A DNA stretch of 64,000 nt from Formicarius rufipectus (Eukaryota > Chordata > Aves > Passeriformes > Formicariidae): assembly GCA_013399695.1 (NCBI GenBank), contig VXAU01003715.1, positions 6,533 to 70,532 on the forward strand, given 5' to 3'. The notes beneath the pieces are model-generated. The model saw only the letters and a list, made by a program, of their open reading frames with translations. It searched no databases and was not told the DNA's origin. Shown piece after piece: positions 50,400-62,999 of the stretch. Both the position numbers and the translations under genes were made by a program. How positions within the stretch are numbered: position 1 is the first letter of the stretch; every line of letters begins with the position of its first letter.

Positions 50400-50640
50400 G
50401 CTGATTAACTTTAAGCATCCCTCTACTAATAGGCAATTACAGGTCGCTTGGGCTTGAAATCCCAGTTAAATCCGCATGTCCACAGCGTGACTCACGTAAC
50501 TACTGCTCCCCTGATGAATCCTGGATGCATTCCTTAAAGACTGGACATAATGTTAACGTGCCACTTACTAACCACCCTTTTCAAATGTCACCAGTGTAAC
50601 GAGTTGAGCCAGTTTCTTCCTCTGCTCCTCCTTCCCCGCA
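50400..50640. promoter_or_regulatory. Candidate conserved noncoding element downstream of TENT5B
   Basis: AT-richer, low-CpG block with TAAT/ATTA cores, a TGACTCA AP-1 site near 50489-50495, TTAATCT/GATTAA-type homeodomain sites and no repeat similarity. It resembles a vertebrate enhancer in composition only; conservation cannot be tested here. Confidence 0.3.
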
Positions 50641-51430
50641 GCCCTTGATGGTCCTGGCAAAGGCTAAAGGTTCAGGGGGTAATCTCCCTTCCGAGAGGGG
50701 TTTTATTGCAGGGCTCAGGAGGACTCACTCCCTCAAAGGATGCTTATCTGCCTGGGGGTGTTTTAGTTGAGAAAAGGAGGCTGTAAACCCCCTAAAACTG
50801 AGGATGGTGGGACAGCAGGAGGGACACGGCCCTGCCCCACGGTGACAACCACCCTCGAGGGACAGCGGAGCACGTGTCGCCGGGGTTGTTCCTACCCCAG
50901 GCAGCTCTGGGGTTTGGGAATGTGTCTTTCCAAAGAGGAAGGGAGCCTTTGAAGCCAACCTGCTCATTTGGGGTTGGGTGCTGCCGTCCTGGCTCGTGCT
51001 CGGCGGGTGCTGCCCGTGACGGAGGGCGAAGGGCGACGTGAGGAAGTGCATCCTCACCACCGTCACAGGTGAGCCACCCCTGGGAGGGGTCAGGTGCCCT
51101 CCACCCCCCATTAATGCCCAGGGGATTGGAGATGGTCGGCATGGCTAATGGCAATAATTGCCTGGTAGTTATTTAGCTGATGATTCGTTTTATCCTGGCA
51201 GGTTTTGTTGTGTTAGACCTCAGCCCATCCACCCCGAGGCCATCCCGGGTGGGCAGGTGAGCCAGGAGAGGCTCAGGGGACGGGCACAAACACAGGCTGG
51301 GCAGGGAATGGAGGGAGAGAAGCCCCGGGGAGGAGGGTTTGGGGGTGTTGGTGGAGGAGAAGCTCAACACAACTTGGAAATGTGAGTTTGCAGACCAGAA
51401 ATCCAACTCCATCCTGTGCTCATCCCACAG

Positions 51431-51818
51431 CGTGGGCAGCAGGTGAGTGGGGGATTCTGCCCCTCTGCCCTGCTCAGGTGAGAACCCACCTGCAGAGCTG
51501 CCTCCAGCTCTGGGATCCCAACATCAGGAGGACATGGAACTGCTGGAGTAAGTTCAGAGGAGACCACGGAGAGGTTGTGAGGGCTGGAGTCCCTCTGCTC
51601 TGGAGCCAGGCTGGGAGAGCTGAGGGTGTTCACCTGGAGAGGAGAAGGCTCCAGGGAGACCTGAGAGTCCCTTCCAGTGCCTGAAGGGGCTCCAGGAGAG
51701 ATGGAGAGGGACTTGGGACAAGGGTGTGGAGCAACAGGGAAAGGGGAATGGATTCCCACTGACAGAGGGCAGGGATAGATGGGATATTAGGGATAAACTC
51801 TTCCCTGTGAGGGTCTCC
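51431..51818 (+). mobile_element. CR1 LINE fragment, sense
   Basis: The segment upstream of the CR1 3' terminus: GATTCTGCCCCTCTGCCCTG, AGGAGGACATGGAACTGCTG, GGGCTGGAGTCCCTCTGCTC, GGAGAGGAGAAGGCTCCAGG and GAGAGGGACTTGGGACAAGG. It stops before the usual 3' end, so it is truncated at both ends. Confidence 0.85.
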
Positions 51819-54135
51819 TGGCAGCTCCCACAGCCCCAGGTAAGTGCCAAACCCAGCTGGTTCCTGCCTCCAGGCAGGTGCTGGTGGCTGGGACTGGTGT
51901 GGACTGGGGGCTCCATGTCCCCTGGGGCAGCGGGTGGGTTTTAGGGGAGGGTGCTCAGGGGGTTTGGGTGCTGGGGTGTGTGTCTCTGGGCAGGCTGGGA
52001 GCTGCTCTGCTCCCCAGTTCACAGCGAAGGCATTGGGCTCCTCACCATCACGTGGGTGGGAGGAAGGCTCATCCCACAGCAGTTGTCTCTTGCCTAAACC
52101 TTCGGAAGCTGGGATTACTGGCATTATCCTATAACTGGGGAAATCCACCCTCTCATTAGCCCCATCAGTTGCTGCTGCTTTGTTCCCTTTCCTCCACTAT
52201 TCTCAGAGCAGGGAGTCCCCACTGCTCCCCCATCCCCTGAACTGTGGAGGAGGGTTGGGCTGTGGGCAGCTTTGGCCTTGAGAGGATGCTGCTGTAGGCA
52301 TGGAAAAGCAGAAAAAATACACCTGTGACCTTGTACCAGGCCTGGGAAAGCAGAAGAAGGAGAAAAACAACTGTGAATAACAAGATGTGTTTAGAGACTT
52401 TCCAGCACGAGGAGGGATGCTGACCACCCATCAGAAGGCAGGCTGAGACTTGTGGACAAGAACACGTAGCCAGGGAGATGTAGCACAGATGAGTGTGGAC
52501 AGAAGAAAAGGAGTGTAAAGATAAGCCTGCTGCTGATGAAGTGATTTTTGCCTGTTGTTGCTTGACAAAGCCTGAGCCTGTGTCTTTAGTCCATCACACT
52601 GAACCTCACCAGGCACTCCCTGGCAAGTTGTGGGGTGGTCACAGGGCTTCTCCCAACCCCCCAGCTTGTGCCACCAGGAGCTGTGGGACCAAAAGGGTTG
52701 TGATGGTTTTTCCTCTCTCTGTTCTCATTGCAGGTTGGTGCTGCCTGCATTTGACTCCAGGCTGCTGTGGGTAAAGCTTAATGTTCTGCCCAAGGTTTTC
52801 TCCTGAGTGGAGCTGCCAGCAGGAGCCTGTGCTGCCTGCAGCCTCTGGGATGGAGCATGGTCACTGCTGAGCCTGCCCCTACACACACCAAGTCCTGCAT
52901 CCCCCGCCAGGATGTCCCTCAGCATCGGGGTCAGCACACCTGTGACAGGGCTCAGAGCCAAATCCAGCTCTGCCAGTGAGTGCCAGATGGGGCACTTCTG
53001 CTTAGGAAGAAAAAACCATGCTGGGCTCTCCCAGAATCCTGCCCCTCCTCCTGCCCTGCAGCCCAGGCTGGGGCTGTCACAGAGCCTCATTGCTCTTTCC
53101 CCCGTGCCAGGATCTGTCCCATCTCCCACCACACCACGCAAACCTCACCTCTCAGGGATGCCCCCCTGGCTGGCATGGCTCCATAACTGCCCCTGAGGAA
53201 GAGGAGGATGCTGAGACACCCAAGGAGCTCGGGCAGCATGAAATCCCACTGCTCTGGTGTAGCCCAGTGGGGTAAGAGGGTGAGAGAAGATGCTGCAGCA
53301 CAGCCCTGACAGTGCAGAGAGAGCCCCTGGGCTTGGGAGGATGGGGTGTGGGGTGCAGGGGGACATTTCCTGCATGGAGCAGAGCCTGACCCTGCCTGAT
53401 CCTGGCCAGGAGCTGGGAGCTGGGCCAGCTCATCAGGCCGTGCATGGCTGGGGCAGGCCCGGGGCCACTTCCAGGGAGGATTTGGCTGCGGGATGAGGTG
53501 ATGGGAGAGACCAGCACAGTGATTTCCCCTGGCACAGTGGGACATGCACTGGAGTCTCCCCCACATGGCCATGCCCATACCTGGGCCGTGTAAATATGTT
53601 GGTCAGGTCCATCAGGAAGGATGAAGAGGTCCATTTATGCAGGAGGGGTGTTGGATAAATATTCCAATCTGGAATATCGATAGAGTGGGCATTTAGCAGG
53701 TGGGAGCACCCAGGGCTGCCCCAGGCCTTGGTTTAGGGTCACTCTAGAGCTTGGGGGATGTTTCCTGGCATAAAGGGTGTCAGGAGGTGCTACATGGCAG
53801 AGCCAAAATGCCAGCACAAGGGTTTGGGCACCGGGAAGGCACATGGAGCCTGGGTGAGCCCAGCACACCCTCGGGACTGTGCACACACCAGCAGCACCCC
53901 TGGCTCCACCCGCACAGAAGTGCTGCCCACTCCTCACCCTCTGCACCTGGAGCTTGCCTCATCCCAGTGGGAATTGCCTTCTCATCCACAGCAGCAGGGC
54001 AGGAGGGGCCAGGGGACACAGCTGCCACCAGCCTGCTGTCCCAGCAGGGGCAGGAGCAGCACCACCCCTGCAGCAGCACAGCCTGGAGGGGGATGTGGGG
54101 GGAACAGGGCAGGGCGGCTTTGGGAGTCCCCACGC

Positions 54136-54315
54136 CACGTGTCACACTCAGGGGAGACCTTTTAATTGTCCCCTCGCAGGACACGGGCTGGAAAAGGGAG
54201 GTGATGAGACACTGGGTGCTTTGTGATCCCCATCTGCCCGACTGCTCTGCGGTGTTCCCTTTCCACGGCACTCGGCACGTGTGCCCAGCTGTGATAAGGA
54301 CAGCCAAGATAAGGA
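54136..54315. promoter_or_regulatory. Cluster of E-box and GATA motifs
   Basis: CACGTG at 54136-54141 and a second CACGTG near 54277, followed by TGATAAGG at 54292-54299 and AGATAAGG at 54307-54314, two consensus GATA sites 15 bases apart in the same orientation. Candidate enhancer only. Confidence 0.3.
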
Positions 54316-55350
54316 CACCGATGTCCCTGTGCCCTGTGCTGCACTCCAACCTGCCCTCTTGGCTCCAGGTTGGGGGGATCCAATCCAGCCCTTCCCCTCC
54401 TGGGATGGGGGATGAGTTTTCCAGCTGCATCAAGGCTCTGTGGTGCACACACGTGTCCTGGGACACACCAGGTTAGATGTGGGGGCTGTGTCCTGCTCCA
54501 GGACCGTGTGAGCCCACCGGCTGAAGGAGACAGGGAGGAGTTATGGGTCCTCACTATCACAGCCCATGTGTCCATGGTGTGCTGGCACAGCCTGGTGCCA
54601 GGGCACATGGAGTGGTCTGATCCTGCCTCACACCATCCATGGTTCATGTCCCCAGTGCCAGTGACCCTGCTCCATCCCACAACACACAGTGGGATGAGGT
54701 GAGCCCTAAAAACCCCCTTCCCTTCATTCTGATCCCCAGCCCAGCAATGCAGCAACACCTGCACCACCAAACAGCACCAAACCAGCCCAAGAGCCCCAGC
54801 AGGGTTGGGTTGTTTGCTCTCAGTACTGGAATTTCTCCCAGTGACACCATGGCTTGCACAGCCCCAGCCAGAGCAGGTGATAAATCCCCCATTCTGTGCC
54901 CTGTTCTTCAGGTATTTCAGGATTACACCAACCTTTGTGTCCTGTTGCTTTCTCCCAGGCAGGCTCTGTGTGCAGAACAGGAGGCTGCAGCCCTTTGGGG
55001 TCATTTATGTATGTGACTTTGGTGTTATCAGAGCCCAGAAGGGGAAACAACAACATTAAAATAGTTTTGGGTTAAAATACATTTATAAGGGTAAATTGAT
55101 GGGTTACTAAAGCACATAAGCCACAGTGAGTGTGCACGTGGTGCTCTGCTTCACTCAGGATGCACCAACCCTGCAGCTCTGTGAGGCCAAGGGAGGTTTT
55201 ACATTTTTAATTGATTTTTTAGGGAATTTTGCTGCCTGCTTTGACAAACCAGTGGGATAAGAGGCAAATAATGTGGCTGTTTCCCTCCCGGATGGGTCTC
55301 TGACACCAAAGGATCAGCTGGACCCAAAGGCACAGCAGGCTGGGAGGTTT

Positions 55351-55628
55351 TCATAGAATCATGGAACGGTTTGCATCAGAAGGGACCTTAAAGATCATCT
55401 CATTGCACCCCCTGTCACGGGCAGGGACACTTTCCACCAGCCCAAGTTGCTCCAAGCCCCATCCAATCTGGCACTGGACACTTCCAGGGATGGGGCAGCC
55501 ACAGCTTCTCTGCCCAACCTATGCCAGGGCCTGCCCACCCTCACAGGGAAGAATTTCTTCCTGAAATCTAATCAAAACCTAGTCCTTTGCTATAAAGCCC
55601 TTGTCCTCTTTGTTCCCAAAGCCCTCAG
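55351..55628 (-). mobile_element. CR1 LINE fragment, antisense
   Basis: Starts with the reversed terminus TCATAGAATCATGGAACGGT. It continues through GAAGGGACCTTAAAGATCAT, AGTTGCTCCAAGCCCCATCC and CACTTCCAGGGATGGGGCAG to GAATTTCTTCCTGAAATCTA. A good-length 3' fragment of about 275 bases. Confidence 0.92.
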
Positions 55629-56149
55629 CAGCTCTTCTTGAGTGGAAGTGCAACTTCCTCTTGGCTGAAATTCTGACAGAAAGGGGGGATTTGAGTTAAA
55701 ACCCTGGGCTGAAAGCAGAGCAGGCAATGGGAGCTGAGAGGGTTGTGCTTCTGGGAGCCCGTGGTGCAGCTGAGGCTTTAAATTTAGGATGTTTCCAAGC
55801 TGCTGAGCATGTCTGTGGCTCAACCTTCGAATTTCTACTCCCAGACATAGGCAGGATTTAAAAGCTTTCAGAAAGAAGGGAAGTGGGGAAAATACATCCC
55901 TGAGGTCCGCTTCAGAGGACTTTGTAAGGATGAGCAGGGCTTTTTGGGGTTCACACCACAGCGAGTGGTGTCCAGGCAGCTTCACCAGCAACTCCCTGGT
56001 CAAAGAGAAACACCAGGACCTGATCCAAAACCCTCACCGGGAATTCTTCCATCTGCCGCGCTGGGCTGTAGATCAAACCTCGGGTGACCTGTGGGGCTGA
56101 CAAAGGGAGAATGGTCTCTTGGGGTTTGTTTAATGTCCCCGGGGCTGGG

Positions 56150-56372
56150 AAAGGACGTTCCCGGCCTCGGCGCTGTCCTGCCTTTGTTCCCGGGGTTGGG
56201 CAGTGTAGCGCGGAGCCCCAGCCGCGGGTGAGCTGCCCCGGGCTCTCCGCTCGCTCCTCGGGCGGCCGCATTAAAGCTCGGGGCTTTTTGGTGCTCCCGA
56301 GGATTTTCGGTGGGTCCCAGGAAAAGCTCGGGGCTTTTTGGTGCTCCCGAGGATTTTCGGTGGGTCCCAGGA
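56150..56372. other. CpG-rich patch with a 50-bp tandem duplication
   Basis: CpG-dense DNA with a NotI-type GCGGCCGC-like core (GGCGGCCGC near 56261). It is followed by two essentially identical 50-base units at 56273-56322 and 56323-56372, each containing GCTCGGGGCTTTTTGGTGCT and GGTGGGTCCCAGGA. No gene is attached that I can recognise. Confidence 0.7.
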
Positions 56373-59300
56373 CCGTGCACGTGGCAGGTGGGGCTGTTCT
56401 GAGGGGGTTATGAAGGATGCAGTGCCAGCATCTTCCTGGGGTGACAGGGAGAGGACTATCCCCCCAAAAGGGGTGGGGAAAGATCCACTCGTGGCCCTCA
56501 CAAGGCTCCTATGGCCCCAGGCTGGAGTGAGCAGGAGGTGCTGGCCAGGATGGGAGTTGGGAGCACCTAAATCAGGGTTCCCACCATGCAGGGGAAGGGG
56601 TGGGTGCAGCAGGAGGGTGCCGGTGTGTGGGATCTAGCAGAGACCACAGCTTCTCCTCGAGGCAGCTGTTTTCTCCCTCCGAGCGGGGTTATCAGAGCAG
56701 CCTCCTTTTTCCACTCGGGATGATAACGTGGGAGCAGCACAAGGACACGGGAGGTTCCTGGGGACACAGGGACCTCGGGGACAGGCTGTTGGCTTTGCCT
56801 ATCACAAGGTAAAGGGCAGAAAACAAGCAGGGGGAAAAACCAACACGGGTCCATGTGGCTGCGGCCGTGGTGGCCCCGCTGGCATCAGGAAAACTCTCCA
56901 TGGAAATCGGTGGCACTCCGAGGTGAAGCTTCACCTCTGGGACACACAGGGGTTGACACGCCTTGTCCCTGCATCCTCTGGTTGCTCTTTGGTCACCCGA
57001 GGGACACAAACCACGCACTGCAGCAGGTTATTGGTGTTCCAGATGGGACCGGGCTCCTCTGGGATGCCAAACGGGCTGCATCCCCCAGCCGGGGTGTGAT
57101 GCCCATCCCGGGCAGCCGCGTTCCCACAGCCGCCCCCGTCCCCGCGGGGCTGCCGATCCCCCGTCCCTTCGTGTTCCTCCGGTGCGTATTTTTCTTGGCA
57201 GCCCCCAGGCAGGAATGTTTCCCGCTGCTGCCGAGCGAAAGTGGAGGCAGGAATTGCTGGAATAGCGACAGGCTGAGTAACAGCGCTAACTTTATTCTCC
57301 GAAACAAAGGGCAGTGTCCCAGCGCCGAGGGCTGGTCGCGCTGCCGGCGCTGCGGAGGCCAGGGCTGGGGAGCACTGGCAGAGACAGGAATGTCGCCACC
57401 GGGGGGGTTCCTGCCCCATATTCCTGCCCTAGAGACCCCCAGCCATGCCCGGCTCCCACCACAACCCCTCTCCTCCTCCCGCCAGCCGAAAGTGCATCTC
57501 TGGGTGCAAAGAGGGGTTGTAAAGCAGCACACAAAGGATGGGGTTTCCCTCTGAAGCTTTCGAGCAGCTTCCCAGGAGTTTTCGTCCTGTGGGTGTATTC
57601 CCAGCCTATATCCTAGGATTTTGGGGTGCTCCAAGCCCGGCATGGATATCCAATAGCCCTAAGTACCCTCCATGCCTCTCCTACACTCTCTATACCCCAG
57701 GGTGCTGCAAACTGGGCTTCTGACCTCCCTCCCAGCCCTGCTGCACCTTTTTTTGGGTTATTTATTTTCTATGGAAGTGGCCAAGGAGAGGGCTCCCCTC
57801 GCCAGAGCCCACAGGCTCCACAGGAAGGAAGGTCCCAAATCCCCACAGAACATCCTGGGGGAGTCCAGCCCCAGGGTGGTTGTTTCCCTTCAGTAAAGGG
57901 CACGGATTTGTGTCTGAGCAGGGACCATCTCTGGAGCCTGGTGTGAGCAGCCTTGGTGCCAGGGCTGGCCTTGGCTGCGGGGCTCGGGCAAGGCAGCGCT
58001 TTCCAAAGCAAATATTTGTCCAGCACAATAACACGTGGGAAAGAGCAGGAGAATTTGCTTCCCTGGCTCCAGAGGGAGGTTCCTGGGGTGCCAGACTTTG
58101 GCCGTGGGGGTTCAGCTGTGCCCTGACCCGTCACCCTGCTGAGCTGCCCAGGGTTTGAGCCTCTTTATGCTCTGCGGGTTTGCACAAAATGGGTTTTCAT
58201 TTGGATTCAGAGAAGGGGAATCACTCTTGGATGGCCCTGGAAAACCCACTGGGCAGCAGGGAAGGGGTATTCAGGGAGAGATGGGGCTGTAGGGTGCCTG
58301 GCTCTGCCCTGCTGCCTATGCTGAATATCCTCCAGGCTCCTGTGGTCCCCAAAGACCCCCAATCTACCCCCAAATCCTTCCATGCATGAAGGTGAGCGGC
58401 GTTGTGCAGTGGCAGTCGTGCAGTGCCAGAGTGAGGCACCACACATGGGATGCTGGACCCCTTCCCCCACCGGTGCCCTTGGCCCCCCCAAACGACCTTC
58501 AGCCCCTCACCTCTATGGTGACAGCACTGTGTTTGGGGAAGGGTGGTCCCATCGACTGTTTATTTTCTCTGGGACTCGCATCCTGAGGCTCTTCCCTGTG
58601 TCTGTGATGGCTTAAAACATCCTTTTTTAATTGCTTTTAAAGCAAGACCATCCTACACCAAAAATCCCTCCCTCTCTGACACCACCAGGGCAGAGACATG
58701 TGCTCCCTCTCTGCAGCCATCTCCCTGCTCCAGCAATGGGAGAGGCGTTGGGATGGGATGATGTTCCCCATCCACCCAGTTTGTTTGGAAATGGTGCAGG
58801 AATCCAGGAACGAGGCCGTGCAAATGGTGAAGCTCAGGCACCAGCACTGACCCGCTGAGGTGTCCAGGAACAGCCCTCAGGTCCTTCTGCTCACTCCTTG
58901 GTGGAGAGGGGCTGACCCTGGGGCATCGAGGGGCAGCATTAATTGGGAATCAGAGGCACAGAAAGCCTTGGGGTGAGGCCAGTTTAATGGCCTGGCTGCT
59001 CCAACCAAGGCACCAATGTGAACTCTTCCTCCTCCTCCTCTTCCCCTCCAGGACGCATCAACAGTAAGGTAAAGGTGGCAGCCCCGCCTGTGGTCCCATT
59101 GGGATTTAAATCCCCGTATCCCCGCGTTCTTTAGTGCAACAAATCCCTCTGCCAGCGCACAGGGGGATCACGGCAGGTCTGGCAGCTGCCTGAAACCCGG
59201 GCATGACTCCTACACCTCCCAGGGAATCCCACCCCTCCTGGCCACGGCAGGACCCCTTGGCAGGACGGCTTGAAGCCGCATCCCCGGGCTGTCCCCATGG

Positions 59301-62300
59301 ATTATGGCACATCCCAAGCCCCACCAGGGTGTCCGGCTGAACCAGGCTTTCCCCAGGGAGAGCCCCCAACGGGAGTTGCTCCCGGCCCCTCTTCCCTCCT
59401 GCTCCTCTCCATAAGAGGCGAGGCGATGGGGAGAGCCGAGAGGAGCCCGAGCTTGGCTTTGCTGCGCGGATTCCTTTGCTGCCTGTCACCGACCGATATA
59501 GCCGCGGCGTCAGAGACGGGCTGCTGCTCCCCTGGCGCATCGCTGGGCACCGCTGCCTGGTGGTGCCCGGGGGTCCCGTGGGGGGCGGCGGGCACAGAGC
59601 CCCCTACCCGTTGGTTATTTCCGTCCAGAAAGGTTGGGGGGTCCCGGTGTCCCCCACCCCAGGGGGCTGCGATGAGCTCGCTGCAGGTGCACAGGTGTGG
59701 GAGGGGGAAGAGAAAGAAGGGAGCTGGGTGGATTTCTTTCCGTTCCCTTTTCTCTCTTCCTTTGTCTTCCCTTTTCTTCTCTGTTTCCTTCCCTGGCAAA
59801 GCACCTCACAGGAGCTCACAAGCACCGTGTGCCCCTGCACCGGGATCGCTCAAACCTCCCCAAAACACCGCGTTTTCAGCTCTGCCAAATGAGCTTTGCT
59901 GGTTGAACAAACACACCTGCAGACAACAGAGGGCTGGGAAATTTTGGAGGTTTTTTTTCTTTTTTCCTAAAATGCCCATCTCCCGGAGTCATGGCAGCAG
60001 TGCAGATCCTGGTTTGGGGATGTCAAGGGCAGGGTGTCACTCACATGCACCCACAGGAATTGGGACACGTGAAAACCCAGAGCTGCCTCTGCATCCTCAC
60101 CATGAAAGGAGAACCCCAACCCCCAAATTTGTTAATTCTGAGGATCATGCTACTGCAATTTTAGGAGATCCTCGCTGACACCCCAGTGTGCAGAGCCCAG
60201 GGATCTCCGGGTCCTCCCCAGGGAGGGGCTGCGAGCAGTAACTGGTGCTTTTGGCAATTAATCTCGTTAAACCCCTTAATGAACAGTGATCAGGTTACAG
60301 GGCTCCCGTCATGTCGGATTGCTGGGGATTAGCAGGGACAGGGAATGAAGCAGCCAGGGGAGGGGGTGTCCCCCTTATTGTCTGCTCTGGGCATCCCTGC
60401 TGCAGGCTGGGGCGTTGGGGTTAATATCTATATATTAAACGTTATGTCTTTATTATAATTACATATATATCGGTGTTGGGGGGAGGTGGGGTGTTGTTCC
60501 CACCTCCCCCAGCCCTGCCGTGCATGAGACGGGACAGTGAGCAAGGCAAAACCACTCACCAGCACCTTGCCCTTTGCTGTGCACGTCATGAAGCTATTTC
60601 GGGGCGCATTCCTCACTCCATCACCCTTCCCAGAGCTTGCCAATCCACGGATTTGGCCGCTGCGGGTGGAGGGAAACCCTAGTTCTCCAGGGGAGGGGGT
60701 GGTGCAGGTCCTGGGATGCTCGGGATGAGCTCTGGGGAGGAGCGGGAGGTTAATTCCCCTCTGCTGAAGGCACAGCCCTTGGAGGAGGCACCGGATCCTG
60801 CCCGAGCCTGTAACCCCGAGCACCTGCGGGCTTTGGGAAGGAGACGGCTGCGGGCAGAGCGTGTGATCGGATTAGGGCGGCCAGGACTGAAAATAGGGAC
60901 GCTGCTCCGTGAGGGGAGACTCGCAGGGCGAGCCAGACAACCCCGGGAGGGAGGTGAGAGGCAGGGATACCTGAACGCTGGAAAATCATGGCTCGGGCAC
61001 TCCTGGCTGTGCCCAGCTGCAGCCTGGCCTTCCTGGAAGGAGAAAAGCCTTGAGAAACCACCTCTCTAAGCCAAACATGCAGCAGCGTTAATTACCCAAT
61101 TTCCCTTAAATGATTCCTTTAAAAAAAGGGGTTCAAGTGCCTGGAGAAAACTGTTCTGAGCACCCAAACACTTGAAAAAGGGGTGTGAGGAGGGGAATGA
61201 GGCTGAACAGATCGCTTCCTGCTGTTCTTCACCCAAAAGCAGGTGGGGGGGAATGTGCCAGGGAGTTTGGGCACCACAGCCAAGCCTTGTGCCTCCTCTG
61301 TCAGGGTGTGGGGTGCAGGCCACCAAGAGAGGTGGCAGATCAGCCTGATGCTGGGGGTCCCATGAAGCTCACTTGGCTTTGCATCTCAATCCATCACTGC
61401 CCAGCTCTGCAGTATCCTTGACCCACATCTGCCTTCCTCCTGCTTCCACAGCTGCTCCTGCCTGTGTTGAACTGGGGACACTGGGCAACATCCACACAGT
61501 GACATTCACCCCCCAGACAGGGGCAATGAGGGTGTTTCCCTGGGATCCCACTCCACGTGGGATAATACCCACCCCACATGGTCAATATCCACCAGGATAA
61601 GAGCAGGGGAGGTGTGGGATGTGCCAGTGCCCATCCCAACGTGGGCACAGGGGCTCTGGGTCTGGGAGTCAGGAGTAAGCAGGACAGGAATTAGGCACAT
61701 TAACTTGCAGGGCAAAACAACCCGATTGCCGAGGTTTAACAAGATCAGTGACTTAAAGAGCTTTAGTGGGGAAGAGAGAAGTGGACCAAGAGGAGCTTAG
61801 CACAGTAAGACCAGTGCAGGGCAAGCAGGTGCCACAGGAAAGGGTTTCCAAGAACTTGGAATCTCAACAGAGACAGGGAAAGATCCCTTGGGGTGCTGGG
61901 CAGAGGGCCAGGGGGTGGTGGGGAGAAGGAGTGTCCATCTTCATGCCCTGGGCAGCATCCCCCACCTCCACCCCTCACCCAGGGGTAGCTGCAAATCCCA
62001 CACTGACCCACTGCCCCTTGGGTCTGGGAGGAGTTGCAGGCTGTCAGTGGTGGGTTCTGGGCAGGAATGGAGGGACAGAATGGAAAACAGGGGATTTACT
62101 GGCATTTCTCATCCCATTTCTGAACTGGGATGAAGCACAAGGTTACCCATCCTGTGGCTGATGGAACTGGGAAGATGAAAATATCCATGGGCTCAAAAGG
62201 AGCCAGAAATGTGCCCAGGTGTGTTCCCAGTCCTGGGTCACACCCTCAGACCCTGAAGACCCTCCTGGGCACCCTGTGCCCTGACCATAGGACAGAAAGG

Positions 62301-62509
62301 GGCTAAAGTCTCTGCGGGGTGACTTCCAGATCCCCTTAAAAGCTCCGAGGGTAGCCCAGACCGGGCTCAGCTGCTGGAAGGGGTAAATCAGGGGCGAGGG
62401 GGGCGATTCCCACCCTCTGCTGTAACTGCCTCTTAAGGGAGTAACGGCAGGAGCAGGAAGAGGGCATGGAAGGGACTTTGGGGGTCCCAGCAGGACAGAG
62501 TTAAGGGAG

Positions 62510-62750
62510 AGGGTGGTAAAGGGGGAGAAATGTTCTTTAAGTGCTCATACAGAGATCTGTGCAGGGAAATGCTGGGCTGTGGGAAGGGGGAGCTGGGGAG
62601 GTGGAGGGAGGAGAAACTTACGGGATGGAGGAGGCAGAGCTGGAGGAATGGAGAGCGGGGAAGCTGCGGGGAGGAATGGGAAGCTGGGACGATGGAAAGG
62701 GGAGAGCTGAGGGGATGCTGTGGGGATCTGAGGGGAAGCTGCGGACATGA
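62510..62750 (+). repeat. Purine-rich (GGA) low-complexity tract
   Basis: About 240 bases almost free of C and T runs, built of GGGGAGCTGGGGAGGTGGAG-like words. It accounts for the Gly/Glu/Arg-rich frames here. Confidence 0.7.
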
Positions 62751-62884
62751 GACTTGTCCCCCAGCGTTGGCTGGACACCCCTGCGCGGGGGACACCGCCC
62801 CGGAGCCGCGGCTTGAGGGGCAGCCGGACCCACCCGCCCCGTCCCGGGGCTGCTCCGCCTCGGCGGCCGCGGCAGCGGCTCCAG

Positions 62885-62903
62885 CAGTGCCCTCTGGTGA
62901 CCG
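62885..62903 (-). promoter_or_regulatory. Strong CTCF-like binding motif
   Basis: Read on the minus strand the 19 bases CGGTCACCAGAGGGCACTG fit the CTCF core pattern YGRCCASYAGRKGGCRSYR at 18 of 19 positions. It sits in a CpG-rich block (62765-62945) of otherwise unknown role. CTCF sites mark chromatin-loop boundaries; occupancy is not shown by sequence. Confidence 0.55.
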
Positions 62904-62999
62904 AACCGGGCGGCTCCGGGAGGCCTCGGTGGCCTCCTGGTCCCTGGGACCTTCAGGAGTGGTAGCCCTGTCCCCTCTTCCCCATCACTCTGGGACCGA

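Noticed and set aside
52285..52610. Possible degraded retroviral LTR
   Set aside because: Some stretches (TGTGTCTTTAGTCCATCACA) look like LTR ends, but I could not find paired termini or target-site duplications.
54162..55004. Minus-strand frame of 280 codons
   Set aside because: No recognisable protein features; GC-rich DNA lacking stops by chance.
59270..60178. Plus-strand frame of 302 codons
   Set aside because: Composition is Pro/Ser/Gly with poly-Phe from T-rich DNA, there is no domain or splice support, and it overlaps other frames of equal quality.
61670..62130. Possible LTR or gene remnant
   Set aside because: Composition changes slightly but no termini, signals or coding similarity could be identified.
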